From assembly GCF_001425575.1 (NCBI RefSeq), contig NZ_LMRD01000006.1, positions 693,977 through 757,976 of the forward strand: a stretch of 64,000 nt of DNA, in the 5' to 3' direction. Under the pieces are notes generated by a model. The model worked only from the letters and a program-made list of their open reading frames with translations, was not told the origin of the DNA and did not search any database. Positions 51,687-60,087 of the stretch are shown piece after piece. Source of the stretch: Aurantimonas sp. Leaf443 (lineage in GTDB: Bacteria; Pseudomonadota; Alphaproteobacteria; Rhizobiales; Rhizobiaceae). How positions within the stretch are numbered: position 1 is the stretch's first letter; every line of letters starts with the position of its first letter. Made by a program: the position numbers and the translations under genes.

Positions 51687-52874
51687 TCAAGCCGCGCCCG
51701 GCCGGGCGAGGCGCGCGAGGGTGAGAAGGAGATAGGCCCCGAAGAAGACGGCGAGCGTCAGCGGATAGCCGGAAGGGCCGAAACCGTCCATCGCCCCACC
51801 CAGCGCCTGCGGCCCGGCCAGCATGCCGCCGGCATAGCAGAAGATGAAGGCGGCGTTGGCGGTGGCGAGATCGGCCCCCTTCAGCTTGGAGCCGAGATGG
51901 GCGAGGCCCACCGTGTAGAGCCCGGCGACGATGCCGCCCCACAGGAAGAGCAGGAACGCCGTCGGCCACCATGCCCCGGCCAGCGCCGGCAGCGCCAGCG
52001 TGCCCGCGAGACCGCAGGCCGCGAAGGCCGCGAGCAGCGGGCGTCGATCGGAGAAGCGGTCCGAGAGGAGGCCGATCGGCACCTGCAGGAGGACGTTGCC
52101 GAGACCGATGGCCGACAGGAGCAGGGCCGCGGCGGCCTGGTCGTATCCGATCGCTGCGCCATAGACGGGGAAGAGCGCGAAGCCGCCGCCCTCCACCGCG
52201 CCGAAGACGAAGACGGCGCCCGTCGCCGTCGGCACCGCCACGACATAGGCCCAGAAGTTCGACCGGCCGGGCGAGTCGCCGATCGTCGGCGCACGGCTCC
52301 AGGCGGCCGCGACGGGAAGGGCGGCGGCGAGGATGAGGACGGCGCCGATGGCGAAGGGCGCGATGCCCTTCGAGCCGACCGCCGCGAAGATCATCGGCCC
52401 GATGGCGAAGCCGAGCGACAGGACGGTGGCGTAGACGCCGAGCACCAGCCCCCGCCGGTGCGGCGGCGAGGCGGCGTTGATCCAGAACTCGGAGAGGATG
52501 AAGAGGACCGTTACCGCGAAATGGAAGACGACGCGCAGCGCGAACCAGGCGGGAAGGCTCTCGAAGAGGTAGAAGCCGATCGCCGCCGCAGCCGATGCCA
52601 GGATCGAGACGAGCATCGCCCGCGCCACGCCGACGCGCCGGGCGATGGGCGTCACGAGGGGCGCGGCGACGAGCGAGGCGATGCCGGCCGTCGCGCCGTT
52701 CGCCCCGATCATCGTGCTGGAGACGCCACGCTCGGCGAGGACGGTGGAGAGGAGCGGCAGGCCGAGCCCGAGCGCCAGCCCCACCGCGCTGATCGCGGCC
52801 ACGGCGGCCCCGATGCCGAGCCAGTCGATCGGCGCGTCCGCGGCGCCAGCCTCCATCGTATCGTGGACGAGCAT
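51687..52874 (-). CDS. MFS transporter
   Basis: A 395-residue major facilitator with about 12 helices. The N-terminal half begins IDWLGIGAAVAAISAVGLALGLGLPLLSTVL (helix 1); the loop 2-3 motif is PIARRVGVARA. The C-terminal half has PIGLLSDRFSDRRPLLAAF. It resembles YcaD-like sugar or drug transporters. It is in the topA-rnr-DUF983-NUDIX operon, 9 bp after NUDIX. Substrate not predicted. An ATG at 52856 is an alternative start. Confidence 0.9.
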   Translation of the reverse strand: MLVHDTMEAGAADAPIDWLGIGAAVAAISAVGLALGLGLPLLSTVLAERGVSSTMIGANGATAGIASLVAAPLVTPIARRVGVARAMLVSILASAAAAIGFYLFESLPAWFALRVVFHFAVTVLFILSEFWINAASPPHRRGLVLGVYATVLSLGFAIGPMIFAAVGSKGIAPFAIGAVLILAAALPVAAAWSRAPTIGDSPGRSNFWAYVVAVPTATGAVFVFGAVEGGGFALFPVYGAAIGYDQAAAALLLSAIGLGNVLLQVPIGLLSDRFSDRRPLLAAFAACGLAGTLALPALAGAWWPTAFLLFLWGGIVAGLYTVGLAHLGSKLKGADLATANAAFIFCYAGGMLAGPQALGGAMDGFGPSGYPLTLAVFFGAYLLLTLARLARPGAA

Positions 52875-52883
52875 TGGTGGCCC

Positions 52884-53570
52884 TCAGATGCGTTCGCAGA
52901 CATGGCGGCCCTGCCGCGTCCGCCAGAAGGGAATCGAGAGCGACGGGTCCTGCCAGCTGCCGTCTCTGACACGTGTCTCGATCTCGGAGATGACGAGCCG
53001 CGTGATGCGCGCGCAGTCAAGCCCTGCGATCTCCTCGAAGGTGAACCAGCCGAGCGCGTCGAATTCGTCGGTCGGCGGGGCCGGAAGGCTGAGGGCCGGG
53101 CTGACATGCCGGGCGGAGACGGCGAAGAACCGCGTGTCGAAGCGCCGTGACAGGCCGGTCGGCGTGATGGCGCGGGCGACCGGCACGAGATGGCGCGGCT
53201 CGAAGGCGATGGCGCCGGCCGCGTGTGGAGCCGGGGCAGATGCAGGCGCCTCGGCCGGGGCGCAGAGGACGAGGCCGGTCTCCTCGAAGGTCTCGCGCAG
53301 GGCCGCGATGGCCAGCGCCGCGCCATGGTGCGGGCGGTGGCGGGCGGTGGTGCGCGCGGCGAGGCGCTCGAGCGCGGCCTCGGCCAGAGGCAGGGACCGG
53401 GCCCGGCGAAGATCGTCCGGCTCCACGCGGCCGCCGGGAAAGACGTAGCGGCCGGGCATGAAGACGTGGCTCATCGCCCGCCGGCCCATGAGGATCCTCG
53501 GTTCGGCGTCGAGATCGAGGACGATCAGCGTCGCGGCGTCGCGCGGGCGGATTCTGGCGGCAGGCGCCAT
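52884..53570 (-). CDS. NUDIX hydrolase
   Basis: A 228-residue NUDIX protein. The box is PGRYVFPGGRVEPDD, with an insert and then ALAIAALRETFEETGLVL, which has the REtfEEtG core. It hydrolyses a nucleoside diphosphate-linked substrate, identity unknown. The start at 53570 has AAGGGG upstream; a GTG overlapping the DUF983 stop at 53588 is an alternative. Confidence 0.9.
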   Translation of the reverse strand: MAPAARIRPRDAATLIVLDLDAEPRILMGRRAMSHVFMPGRYVFPGGRVEPDDLRRARSLPLAEAALERLAARTTARHRPHHGAALAIAALRETFEETGLVLCAPAEAPASAPAPHAAGAIAFEPRHLVPVARAITPTGLSRRFDTRFFAVSARHVSPALSLPAPPTDEFDALGWFTFEEIAGLDCARITRLVISEIETRVRDGSWQDPSLSIPFWRTRQGRHVCERI

Positions 53571-53584
53571 GGACGCCGGCCCCT

Positions 53585-54010
53585 TCACGCCACGCCTTCT
53601 TCGCCCCGCGCCTCGCCGTTGAAGCCGCCCATGCGCAGCGCCCATTGCAGCGCGATCGTGGCGCCCTTCAGCGGCCGCAGGAGGAAGAGCGACATGACGA
53701 GCGTCACCGGCACCCAGATCGCCAGATGCACCCACATGCTCAGGTCCGCCATCTGCTCCAGCCCCATGAACAGGGCGACGACGACGTGGCCGACGATGAA
53801 GACCGTGAGATAGGGCGGCAGGTCGTCGGCGCGGTGATGGTGGAACTCCTCGTGGCAGACCGCGCATTCCTGTACGCTCGTGAGGTAGCCGGCGAAGAGC
53901 TTGCCTTCGCCGCAATTGGGGCAGCGGCAGCGAAGGCCGCGCAGCATGGCGGGCCAGAGCACCCTGGCCGGAGCCGGGGCCTGCGTCGTCGTCTCGGGAT
54001 AGGCTGCCAT
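53585..54010 (-). CDS. DUF983 family membrane protein
   Basis: A 141-residue DUF983 protein. A zinc-ribbon-like head (RCRCPNCGEGKLFAGY, then ECAVCHEEF) is followed by two transmembrane helices (VFIVGHVVVALFMGL and AIWVPVTLVMSLFLL). The family is common between rnr and NUDIX genes in this order and its function is unknown. ATGs at 54016 and 54010 and a GTG at 54019 are close together; 54010 has the best spacing from GAGG. Confidence 0.9.
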   Translation of the reverse strand: MAAYPETTTQAPAPARVLWPAMLRGLRCRCPNCGEGKLFAGYLTSVQECAVCHEEFHHHRADDLPPYLTVFIVGHVVVALFMGLEQMADLSMWVHLAIWVPVTLVMSLFLLRPLKGATIALQWALRMGGFNGEARGEEGVA

Positions 54011-54023
54011 CGTCATCACCTCG

Positions 54024-56291
54024 CTAGTGCCTGCGCCGTCCGCGCGCCGGCTTGTCCGTCCTGCGCAGGCGCCCGCCCTTGCCCGTGCGGCTCTTGTGGA
54101 AGGACGCGGTGGAGGCGGGGAGCTTGCGCGCCTCGCTCTGCATCTCGAACACCATCGAGCCGGCGAGCGGGATCGCCTCCTTCAGCTTCACTTCCACCCG
54201 GTCGCCGAGCCGGTAGCCGAGCCCGCTGCGCTCGCCGATCACGGCGTGGCCAGCCTCGTCGTAGTGGAAATACTCGGCGCCGAGCGTGGAGATGGGGATG
54301 AATCCGTCGGCCCCATAGGCCGGCAGGGCGACGAAGAGACCGGCCTTGGTGACTCCGGCGATGCGGGCGTCGAACGCGTCGCCGATGCGGTCTGTGAGGT
54401 GATGGGCGATCAGCCGGTCCACCGTGTCGCGCTCGGCCGCCATGGCGCGGCGCTCGGCGCGGCTGATGGCCTCGGCCGTCGCCTCCAGCCGCTCCTCGTC
54501 CTCGGCGCTGAGGCCCCCTTCGCCGAGGCCGAGCGCGGTCACGAGCGCGCGGTGCACGACGAGATCGGCATAGCGGCGGATCGGCGAGGTGAAATGCGCG
54601 TAGCGGGCGAGGTTCAGGCCGAAATGGCCGATATTCTCCGGCGTGTAGATCGCCTGGCTCTGGGACCGCAGGACGACCTCGTTGACGAGATTCTCGTGCT
54701 CGCCGCCGCGCACCAGCGAGAGGATGCCGTTGAAATGCGAGGGGCGCAGCGAGCCGGCCTGCGCCAGCGGGATCTCCAGCGTGCGCAGGAAGTCGCGCAG
54801 GGCTTCCAGCTTCGCGAGCGAAGGCGCGTCATGAGCGCGGTAGATCAGCGCCTGGCGTGCCGCTTCCAGCGCCTCCGCGGCGGCGACATTCGCCAGGATC
54901 ATGAATTCCTCGATCAGCCGGTGCGCATCCAGCCGTTCGGGCACGTAGACGGACGCGACGCGGCCCATCTCGTCGAGGCGGATCTTGCGCTCGGGCAGGT
55001 CGAGATCGAGAGGCTGGCGCTTGTCGCGGCCGCGCCGGGCGAGCGCATAGGCCTTCCAGAGGGGGGCGAGGACGTCGCGCGTGATCGCCTCGGGCACCTC
55101 GTTCGGCGCGCCGTCATGGGCGGCCTGGGCCGCCTCGTAGGCGAGCTTGGCATGGCTGCGCATCATGATGCGGTGGAAGCGGTGGGAGCGCTTCTGACCG
55201 TCGCCGCCCAGCACCATGCGCACGGCGAGCGCCGGCCGGTCGACGCCTTCGCGCAGCGAGCAGAGATCGTTGGAGATGCGCTCGGGCAGCATGGGCACGA
55301 CGCGGTCGGGGAAATAGACCGAGTTGCCGCGCAGCAGCGCTTCCGCGTCGAGCCGCGAGCCGGGGCGCACGTACCAGGAGACGTCGGCGATGGCGACGGT
55401 GACGATCATGCCGCCGGGATTGGCGGGATCGGGATCGTCGGCGGCGTGGACCGCGTCGTCGTGATCCTTGGCGTCGGCGGGATCGATCGTGACGAGGGGG
55501 AGGGCGCGCCAGTCCTCCCGTGCGTCGAGCGTCGCGGGCCCCGCGCGCTCGGCTTCCTCCAGGACGACCTTCGGGAAGACATGCGGGATCGAATGGGCAT
55601 GGAGGGCGATGGTCGAGATCGCCCGTTCCGATTTCATCGAGCCCACGACGGAGAGGACGCTCGCCGAGGGCAGGCCGAAGCGCTGGCGGGCGCCCGGCTC
55701 GATCTCGACGAGATCGCCGTCCGTCGCGCCCTTCTCGTCGCCGGGCGCGATGGCGTATTCGAGCTGCTTGCGCTCGACGGGCTCAACCCGCCCGCCGCCG
55801 CCTGGCCTTGCGCGGAAGACGCCGATCTCGACGGTGCGCCGCTTCTCCAGAACGCGGATGACGCGGGCGAAACGCTCGCCCGCCTCGTCCGTCTCGACCT
55901 TGGCGACGATGCGCTCGCCGATGCCGGCGGCCGGCCCTCGCCCGGACTCCTGACGAACGGGCACGCGCGGGCGCTCCCCGAGTCTCGCCTCGTCCCAGCC
56001 GACGGGCTCCGCCAGAAGACCGCCGTCCTCGTCGCGGCCCCGGATCTCCAGGACGCCGACATCGGGCAGGGCGCCCGGCCGCTGGAAGCTGCGGCGGTTG
56101 CCGGCGATGGCGCCCTCGGCGGCGAGATCGCCGAGAATGTCCTTCAGATGGATGCGCTCCGACCCCTTGATGCCGATCGCCTTGGCGATGTCCCGCTTGG
56201 AGGCCTGATCGGGATTCTCGGCGATGAAGCGCAGCACGGCTTCGCGCGTCACGCGGGTCGGGAGGTCGGGACCTTTCGCGCGCTTGGCCAT
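54024..56291 (-). CDS. rnr: Ribonuclease R
   Basis: A 755-residue RNase R, the 3'-5' exonuclease that digests structured RNA. An N-terminal HTH region (TREAVLRFIAENPDQASKRDIAKAI) is followed by cold-shock folds, and the RNB catalytic domain has LVTIDPADAKDHDDAVHA and RIEEF-type LIEEFMILANVAAAE. The S1 domain and a basic C-terminal tail (KSRTGKGGRLRRTDKPARGRRRH) follow. It starts 4 bp after the topA stop. Confidence 0.97.
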   Translation of the reverse strand: MAKRAKGPDLPTRVTREAVLRFIAENPDQASKRDIAKAIGIKGSERIHLKDILGDLAAEGAIAGNRRSFQRPGALPDVGVLEIRGRDEDGGLLAEPVGWDEARLGERPRVPVRQESGRGPAAGIGERIVAKVETDEAGERFARVIRVLEKRRTVEIGVFRARPGGGGRVEPVERKQLEYAIAPGDEKGATDGDLVEIEPGARQRFGLPSASVLSVVGSMKSERAISTIALHAHSIPHVFPKVVLEEAERAGPATLDAREDWRALPLVTIDPADAKDHDDAVHAADDPDPANPGGMIVTVAIADVSWYVRPGSRLDAEALLRGNSVYFPDRVVPMLPERISNDLCSLREGVDRPALAVRMVLGGDGQKRSHRFHRIMMRSHAKLAYEAAQAAHDGAPNEVPEAITRDVLAPLWKAYALARRGRDKRQPLDLDLPERKIRLDEMGRVASVYVPERLDAHRLIEEFMILANVAAAEALEAARQALIYRAHDAPSLAKLEALRDFLRTLEIPLAQAGSLRPSHFNGILSLVRGGEHENLVNEVVLRSQSQAIYTPENIGHFGLNLARYAHFTSPIRRYADLVVHRALVTALGLGEGGLSAEDEERLEATAEAISRAERRAMAAERDTVDRLIAHHLTDRIGDAFDARIAGVTKAGLFVALPAYGADGFIPISTLGAEYFHYDEAGHAVIGERSGLGYRLGDRVEVKLKEAIPLAGSMVFEMQSEARKLPASTASFHKSRTGKGGRLRRTDKPARGRRRH

Positions 56292-56295
56292 GATC

Positions 56296-59145
56296 TCAGT
56301 CGGACTCCCAGGGCACGTCCGCGCCGCCGGCGGCCGGCGCCTTGGCCTTGGCGGGCCCCTTGATGAGCGTGGTGGCCGGGCTCACGCCCTTGCGCTCGGC
56401 CGGGCCGCGCGCGGCCTCGTCGCGCGCTTCCGCCGCCGCCTTGCTCGGTGCCTTCGGCTTGGCCGCCGCCTTCGGCTTGGCTGCGGCCTTCGCCTTGGGC
56501 TCGCCCGTCGCCTTCTCCTTGGCGCCCGCCTTCTCCTTAGCGGCGGCCTTCGGCTTGGCCGCGCTCTTGGCCTTGGCCTTTCCCTTGCCGCCATCGGCCG
56601 AGGTCACGCCCGTTTTCTCGGCGCGGTCGTTGATGATGGCGATCGCCTCATCGAGCGTCACGCTCGCGGGATCCTTGCCCTTGGGCAGGGTGGCGTTGAT
56701 CTTGCCGACATTGACGTAGGGGCCGAAACGCCCGTCGCGCACGGTGATCTCGCCGCCGAAGGTCGGATGCTCGCCGAGCGTCGCCAGCGCGCTCGGCTTG
56801 CCGCCGGTGCGCCCGCCCTTTTCCTTCTTCTCCGCGATCACCGTGACGGCGCGGTTGAGCCCCACCGTGAACACGTCCTCGATCGTCTCGAGATTGGCGT
56901 ATTTGCCGTCGTGCTGCAGGAAGGGCCCGTAGCGGCCGAGGCCGGCCAGGATCGGCTTGCCGCTTTCGGGATGCAGGCCCACCTCGCGCGGCAGGTTCAG
57001 GAGCATGAGCGCCTTTTCGAGATCCATCTCCGAGGCCTGCCAGCCCTTGGGCAGCGAGGATCGTTTGGCCTCCTTGCCGTCGCCGCGCTGCACATAGGGG
57101 CCGAACCGGCCCGAGCGCAGCGACACCATCTCGCCGGTGATCGGGTCGGCGCCGTATTCGGTCGGGCCGTCGTTCGCCGCGTCTCCCGCCGCGTCCGCCG
57201 AGAGGTTCGTCCCGAGCTGGCGCGTGAACCCGCATTCGGGATAGTTCGAGCAGCCGACAAAGGCGCCGAACTTGCCGAGCTTCAAGGACAGGCGCCCCTC
57301 GTTGCAGCGCGGGCAGGCGCGCGGGTCGGTGCCGTCGCCCTTGTCGGGGAAGACGAGCGGGCCGAGCTCGATGTTCAGCGCGTCGAGCACTTCGGAGACG
57401 CGCAGCTCCTTCGTGCCGTCGACCTGCGCCGAGAAGTCCTTCCAGAAGTCGCGCAGAACGTCCTTCCAGGAGAGCTCGCCCGCCGAGATCTGGTCGAGCT
57501 TGGCCTCGAGGTCGGCCGTGAAGTCGTATTCGACGTAGCGTTCGAAGAAATTGTGCAGGAAGGCCGTCACCAGCCGGCCCTTGGCCTCCGGCAGGAGCTT
57601 GCGCTTGTCCTGGACGATATATTCGCGGTCCTGCAGCGTCTGGAGCGTCGCGGCATAGGTGGAAGGCCGGCCGATGCCGAGCTCCTCCAGCTTCTTGATG
57701 AGCGAGGCTTCGGAGTAGCGCGGCGGCGGCTCGGTGAAATGCTGCGAGGCCTCGATGGCGCGCTTGGCGAGATCGTCCTTGGCGCGGATCTCCGGCAGGC
57801 GCGCGCCCTCGTCGTCGTCCTCGGCCGCGTCGGGAGCCGTGCTGTCGTCGCGATGGTCGACATAGGCGCCGAGGAAGCCCTCGAACTTGACGACCGAGCC
57901 GGTGGTGCGCAGCCCGGCGACCTTCGCGCCGTTGCGCGCGGTGATCTCCACCGTCGTGCGCTCGATCTCGGCGGAGGCCATCTGGCTGGCGATGCCGCGC
58001 TTCCACACGAGCTCGTAGAGACGCGCCTGGTCGCGGTCGAGGAAGCGCTCCACGTCCTTCGGCTGGCGGTCGAAGCTCGTCGGGCGGATGGCCTCGTGGG
58101 CCTCCTGCGCGTTCTTCGCCTTGGTGGCGTAGACGCGCGGCTTCTCCGGCAGGTAGCGCTCGCCGAAGCTCTTGGCGATGGCGCCGCGCGCGTCGGTGAT
58201 GGCCTCGGGGGCCATCTGCACGCCGTCGGTTCGCATATAGGTGATGAGACCGACCGTCTCGCCGCCGATGTCGATGCCCTCGTAGAGCCGCTGCGCGACC
58301 TGCATGGTGCGCGAGGCGGAGAAGCCGAGCTTGGCGGAGGCGGCTTGCTGCAGCGTGGAGGTGGTGAAGGGCGGGCCGGGATTGCGGCGCGTGGGCTTGG
58401 CCTCGACGCTGTCGACCGAGAAGGTCGAGCCCTCGAGCATGGCGCGGATCTCGTCGGCGCGCTCCTTGCCCGCGATCGACAGGCGCTGGAGACGCTTGCC
58501 GTCGTATTCGGTCAGGCGGGCGACGAACTCGTCCTGGCGGGGGGTCGTGAGCTGGGCGCCGATCTGCCAGTATTCCTCGGCGCGGAAGCGCTCGATCTCG
58601 GCCTCCCGGTCGCAGACGAGGCGCAGCGCGACGGACTGCACGCGGCCCGCCGAGCGGGCGCCCGGCAGCTTGCGCCAGAGCACCGGCGAGAGGGTGAAGC
58701 CGACGAGATAGTCGAGCGCGCGGCGGGCGAGATAGGCGTCGACCAGCGGCTCGTCGATCTGGCGCGGATTGGCCATCGCGTCGAGCACCGCCTTCTTGGT
58801 GATCGCGTTGAAGACGACGCGGCTCACGGGCTTGGAACCGATCACCTTCTTCTGGCGCAGCACTTCCAGCACGTGCCACGAGATCGCCTCGCCCTCGCGG
58901 TCCGGGTCGGTCGCCAGGATCAGGCCATCGGCTCCCTTCACCGCCTGGGCGATCTCGCTCAGGCGTTTCTGGGAGGGCTTGTCGACTTCCCAGTCCATCT
59001 CGAAATCGGCATCGGGGCGCACCGATCCGTCCTTGGCCGGCAGGTCGCGCACATGGCCGAAGGAGGCCAGGACCTTATAGTCCGAGCCGAGATACTTGTT
59101 GATCGTCTTCGCTTTGGCCGGCGATTCGACGATGACGACATCCAT
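56296..59145 (-). CDS. topA: DNA topoisomerase I
   Basis: A 949-residue type IA topoisomerase. The TOPRIM start is VVIVESPAKAKTINKYLG, the active-site Tyr is Y303 in LITYMRTDG, and there is one C4 zinc ribbon (CPRCNEGRLSLKLGKFG and GCSNYPEC). Three TopoI C-terminal repeats follow (SGRFGPYVQ, LGRYGPFLQ, DGRFGPYVN). The last 115 residues are a Lys/Ala-rich histone-like tail with repeated KPKAAAK units. It relaxes negative supercoils. No dprA precedes it here, unlike many relatives. Confidence 0.97.
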   Translation of the reverse strand: MDVVIVESPAKAKTINKYLGSDYKVLASFGHVRDLPAKDGSVRPDADFEMDWEVDKPSQKRLSEIAQAVKGADGLILATDPDREGEAISWHVLEVLRQKKVIGSKPVSRVVFNAITKKAVLDAMANPRQIDEPLVDAYLARRALDYLVGFTLSPVLWRKLPGARSAGRVQSVALRLVCDREAEIERFRAEEYWQIGAQLTTPRQDEFVARLTEYDGKRLQRLSIAGKERADEIRAMLEGSTFSVDSVEAKPTRRNPGPPFTTSTLQQAASAKLGFSASRTMQVAQRLYEGIDIGGETVGLITYMRTDGVQMAPEAITDARGAIAKSFGERYLPEKPRVYATKAKNAQEAHEAIRPTSFDRQPKDVERFLDRDQARLYELVWKRGIASQMASAEIERTTVEITARNGAKVAGLRTTGSVVKFEGFLGAYVDHRDDSTAPDAAEDDDEGARLPEIRAKDDLAKRAIEASQHFTEPPPRYSEASLIKKLEELGIGRPSTYAATLQTLQDREYIVQDKRKLLPEAKGRLVTAFLHNFFERYVEYDFTADLEAKLDQISAGELSWKDVLRDFWKDFSAQVDGTKELRVSEVLDALNIELGPLVFPDKGDGTDPRACPRCNEGRLSLKLGKFGAFVGCSNYPECGFTRQLGTNLSADAAGDAANDGPTEYGADPITGEMVSLRSGRFGPYVQRGDGKEAKRSSLPKGWQASEMDLEKALMLLNLPREVGLHPESGKPILAGLGRYGPFLQHDGKYANLETIEDVFTVGLNRAVTVIAEKKEKGGRTGGKPSALATLGEHPTFGGEITVRDGRFGPYVNVGKINATLPKGKDPASVTLDEAIAIINDRAEKTGVTSADGGKGKAKAKSAAKPKAAAKEKAGAKEKATGEPKAKAAAKPKAAAKPKAPSKAAAEARDEAARGPAERKGVSPATTLIKGPAKAKAPAAGGADVPWESD

Positions 59146-59281
59146 AGGTGGGTCCTGACGGCTGGAACGCGTCGCGCCGGAGGCGCGCCGAAACTCGGCC
59201 GCGAACGGGCGCTGGCCACCCGTTCACATGGACAGTGTCGCGAAGGCGGTCAACCCCGGGCGCGATCGATGCGGCCCGGCG

Positions 59282-59310
59282 TTGCAACTTCCAGAAGTAT
59301 GCTCGATTAT
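59282..59310 (+). promoter_or_regulatory. Candidate promoter of the 78-residue protein gene
   Basis: TTGCAA (59282-59287), 17-bp spacer, GATTAT (59305-59310). Each matches the sigma-70 consensus at four of six. A 5' leader of about 73 nt results for the ATG at 59390. Confidence 0.45.
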
Positions 59311-59389
59311 GGCGCAACCAGGGGAGCGGAGCTTCGGATCGGCCGGCGACGCCCTTGGAACCGTAGACAGCCCGTTGAAAGACCTCGCC

Positions 59390-59626
59390 ATGGACCTGGA
59401 CCGCGGCCAGCCGCCCGCCCATCTCATCTATGTCCGCGATATGCTGGAACAACTTAAGGTCGTATCCCGCGCCGAGCCAGGCTCTGTCCTGCGCTACCTT
59501 CTGGACATGACGCATCTGGAAGTCGTCAACCAGATCGCCGACCGCCCCGCCGACCGCCCCGCGGATCGCTCCGAGGCCGGCGACGAGGGGCGGCCGGAGG
59601 CCTCGTCCCCGGCGAAGGCGCGATAG
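59390..59626 (+). CDS. Small conserved-looking hypothetical protein
   Basis: A 78-residue protein. The first 50 residues look folded and helical: LIYVRDMLEQLKVVSRAEPGSVLRYLLDMTHLEVVNQIADR; the tail is Arg/Asp/Ala-rich with a PADR repeat. The helical pattern resembles small proteins found widely in Hyphomicrobiales, but I cannot name a family. It is divergent from topA and convergent with the BLUF gene. The ATG at 59390 is chosen because the family-like region starts there; earlier ATGs at 59228 and 59309 give low-complexity additions. Confidence 0.65.
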   Translation: MDLDRGQPPAHLIYVRDMLEQLKVVSRAEPGSVLRYLLDMTHLEVVNQIADRPADRPADRSEAGDEGRPEASSPAKAR

Positions 59627-59635
59627 GCGGCCGCC

Positions 59636-59959
59636 TCAGTAGCCGTCCACCATCAGAAGCACGTCCGCCAGCGGGCGCGAGGTCATGCCCCAGCGCTCGA
59701 ACTGCACGACGTCGATCGTCTCGCGCTGCAGTTCGACGACACCGTGATGGCGGTCGTCCATCCGGATCCGTTCGTAGAGCGCGAGCACCTCGCGCTCCGG
59801 GCCCTCCAGAATCTGCATGATCCGGCCATCGTGGAAGGCGAGCACGCCCGTGATTCCCCGGCGCTGGTTGGCGGGGCGCGACTGTTCCACGATCGCCTCT
59901 ATATCGCTTCGGTCGCGATCGGCGGCGATCTGGCTCGCATAGGTCAGGCGGATCAGCAT
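59636..59959 (-). CDS. Short BLUF-domain blue-light photoreceptor
   Basis: A 107-residue protein that is almost only a BLUF domain (PF04940), which binds FAD and switches on blue light. Key residues are Y7 (RLTYAS), N31 (ANQRRGITG), Q49 (GRIMQILEG), W90 and M92 (ERWGM), each one below the numbering of Synechocystis PixD (Y8, N32, Q50, W91, M93). No output domain is present, so it must act on a separate partner. It sits downstream of the polysaccharide glycosyl-1-phosphate transferase gene on the same strand (128-bp gap). Confidence 0.93.
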   Translation of the reverse strand: MLIRLTYASQIAADRDRSDIEAIVEQSRPANQRRGITGVLAFHDGRIMQILEGPEREVLALYERIRMDDRHHGVVELQRETIDVVQFERWGMTSRPLADVLLMVDGY

Positions 59960-60087
59960 TCCATCGATACCGTAGACTGGGCGTTCTGCACGTTGCGCTA
60001 GATAGGCAGCGCGCCTGCGGGTTGAAAGTCCACGGCGGCGGCGGACGTCGTTTTTCGGTGCCGGTTTCGTAGACGCCCAACCGCTCC

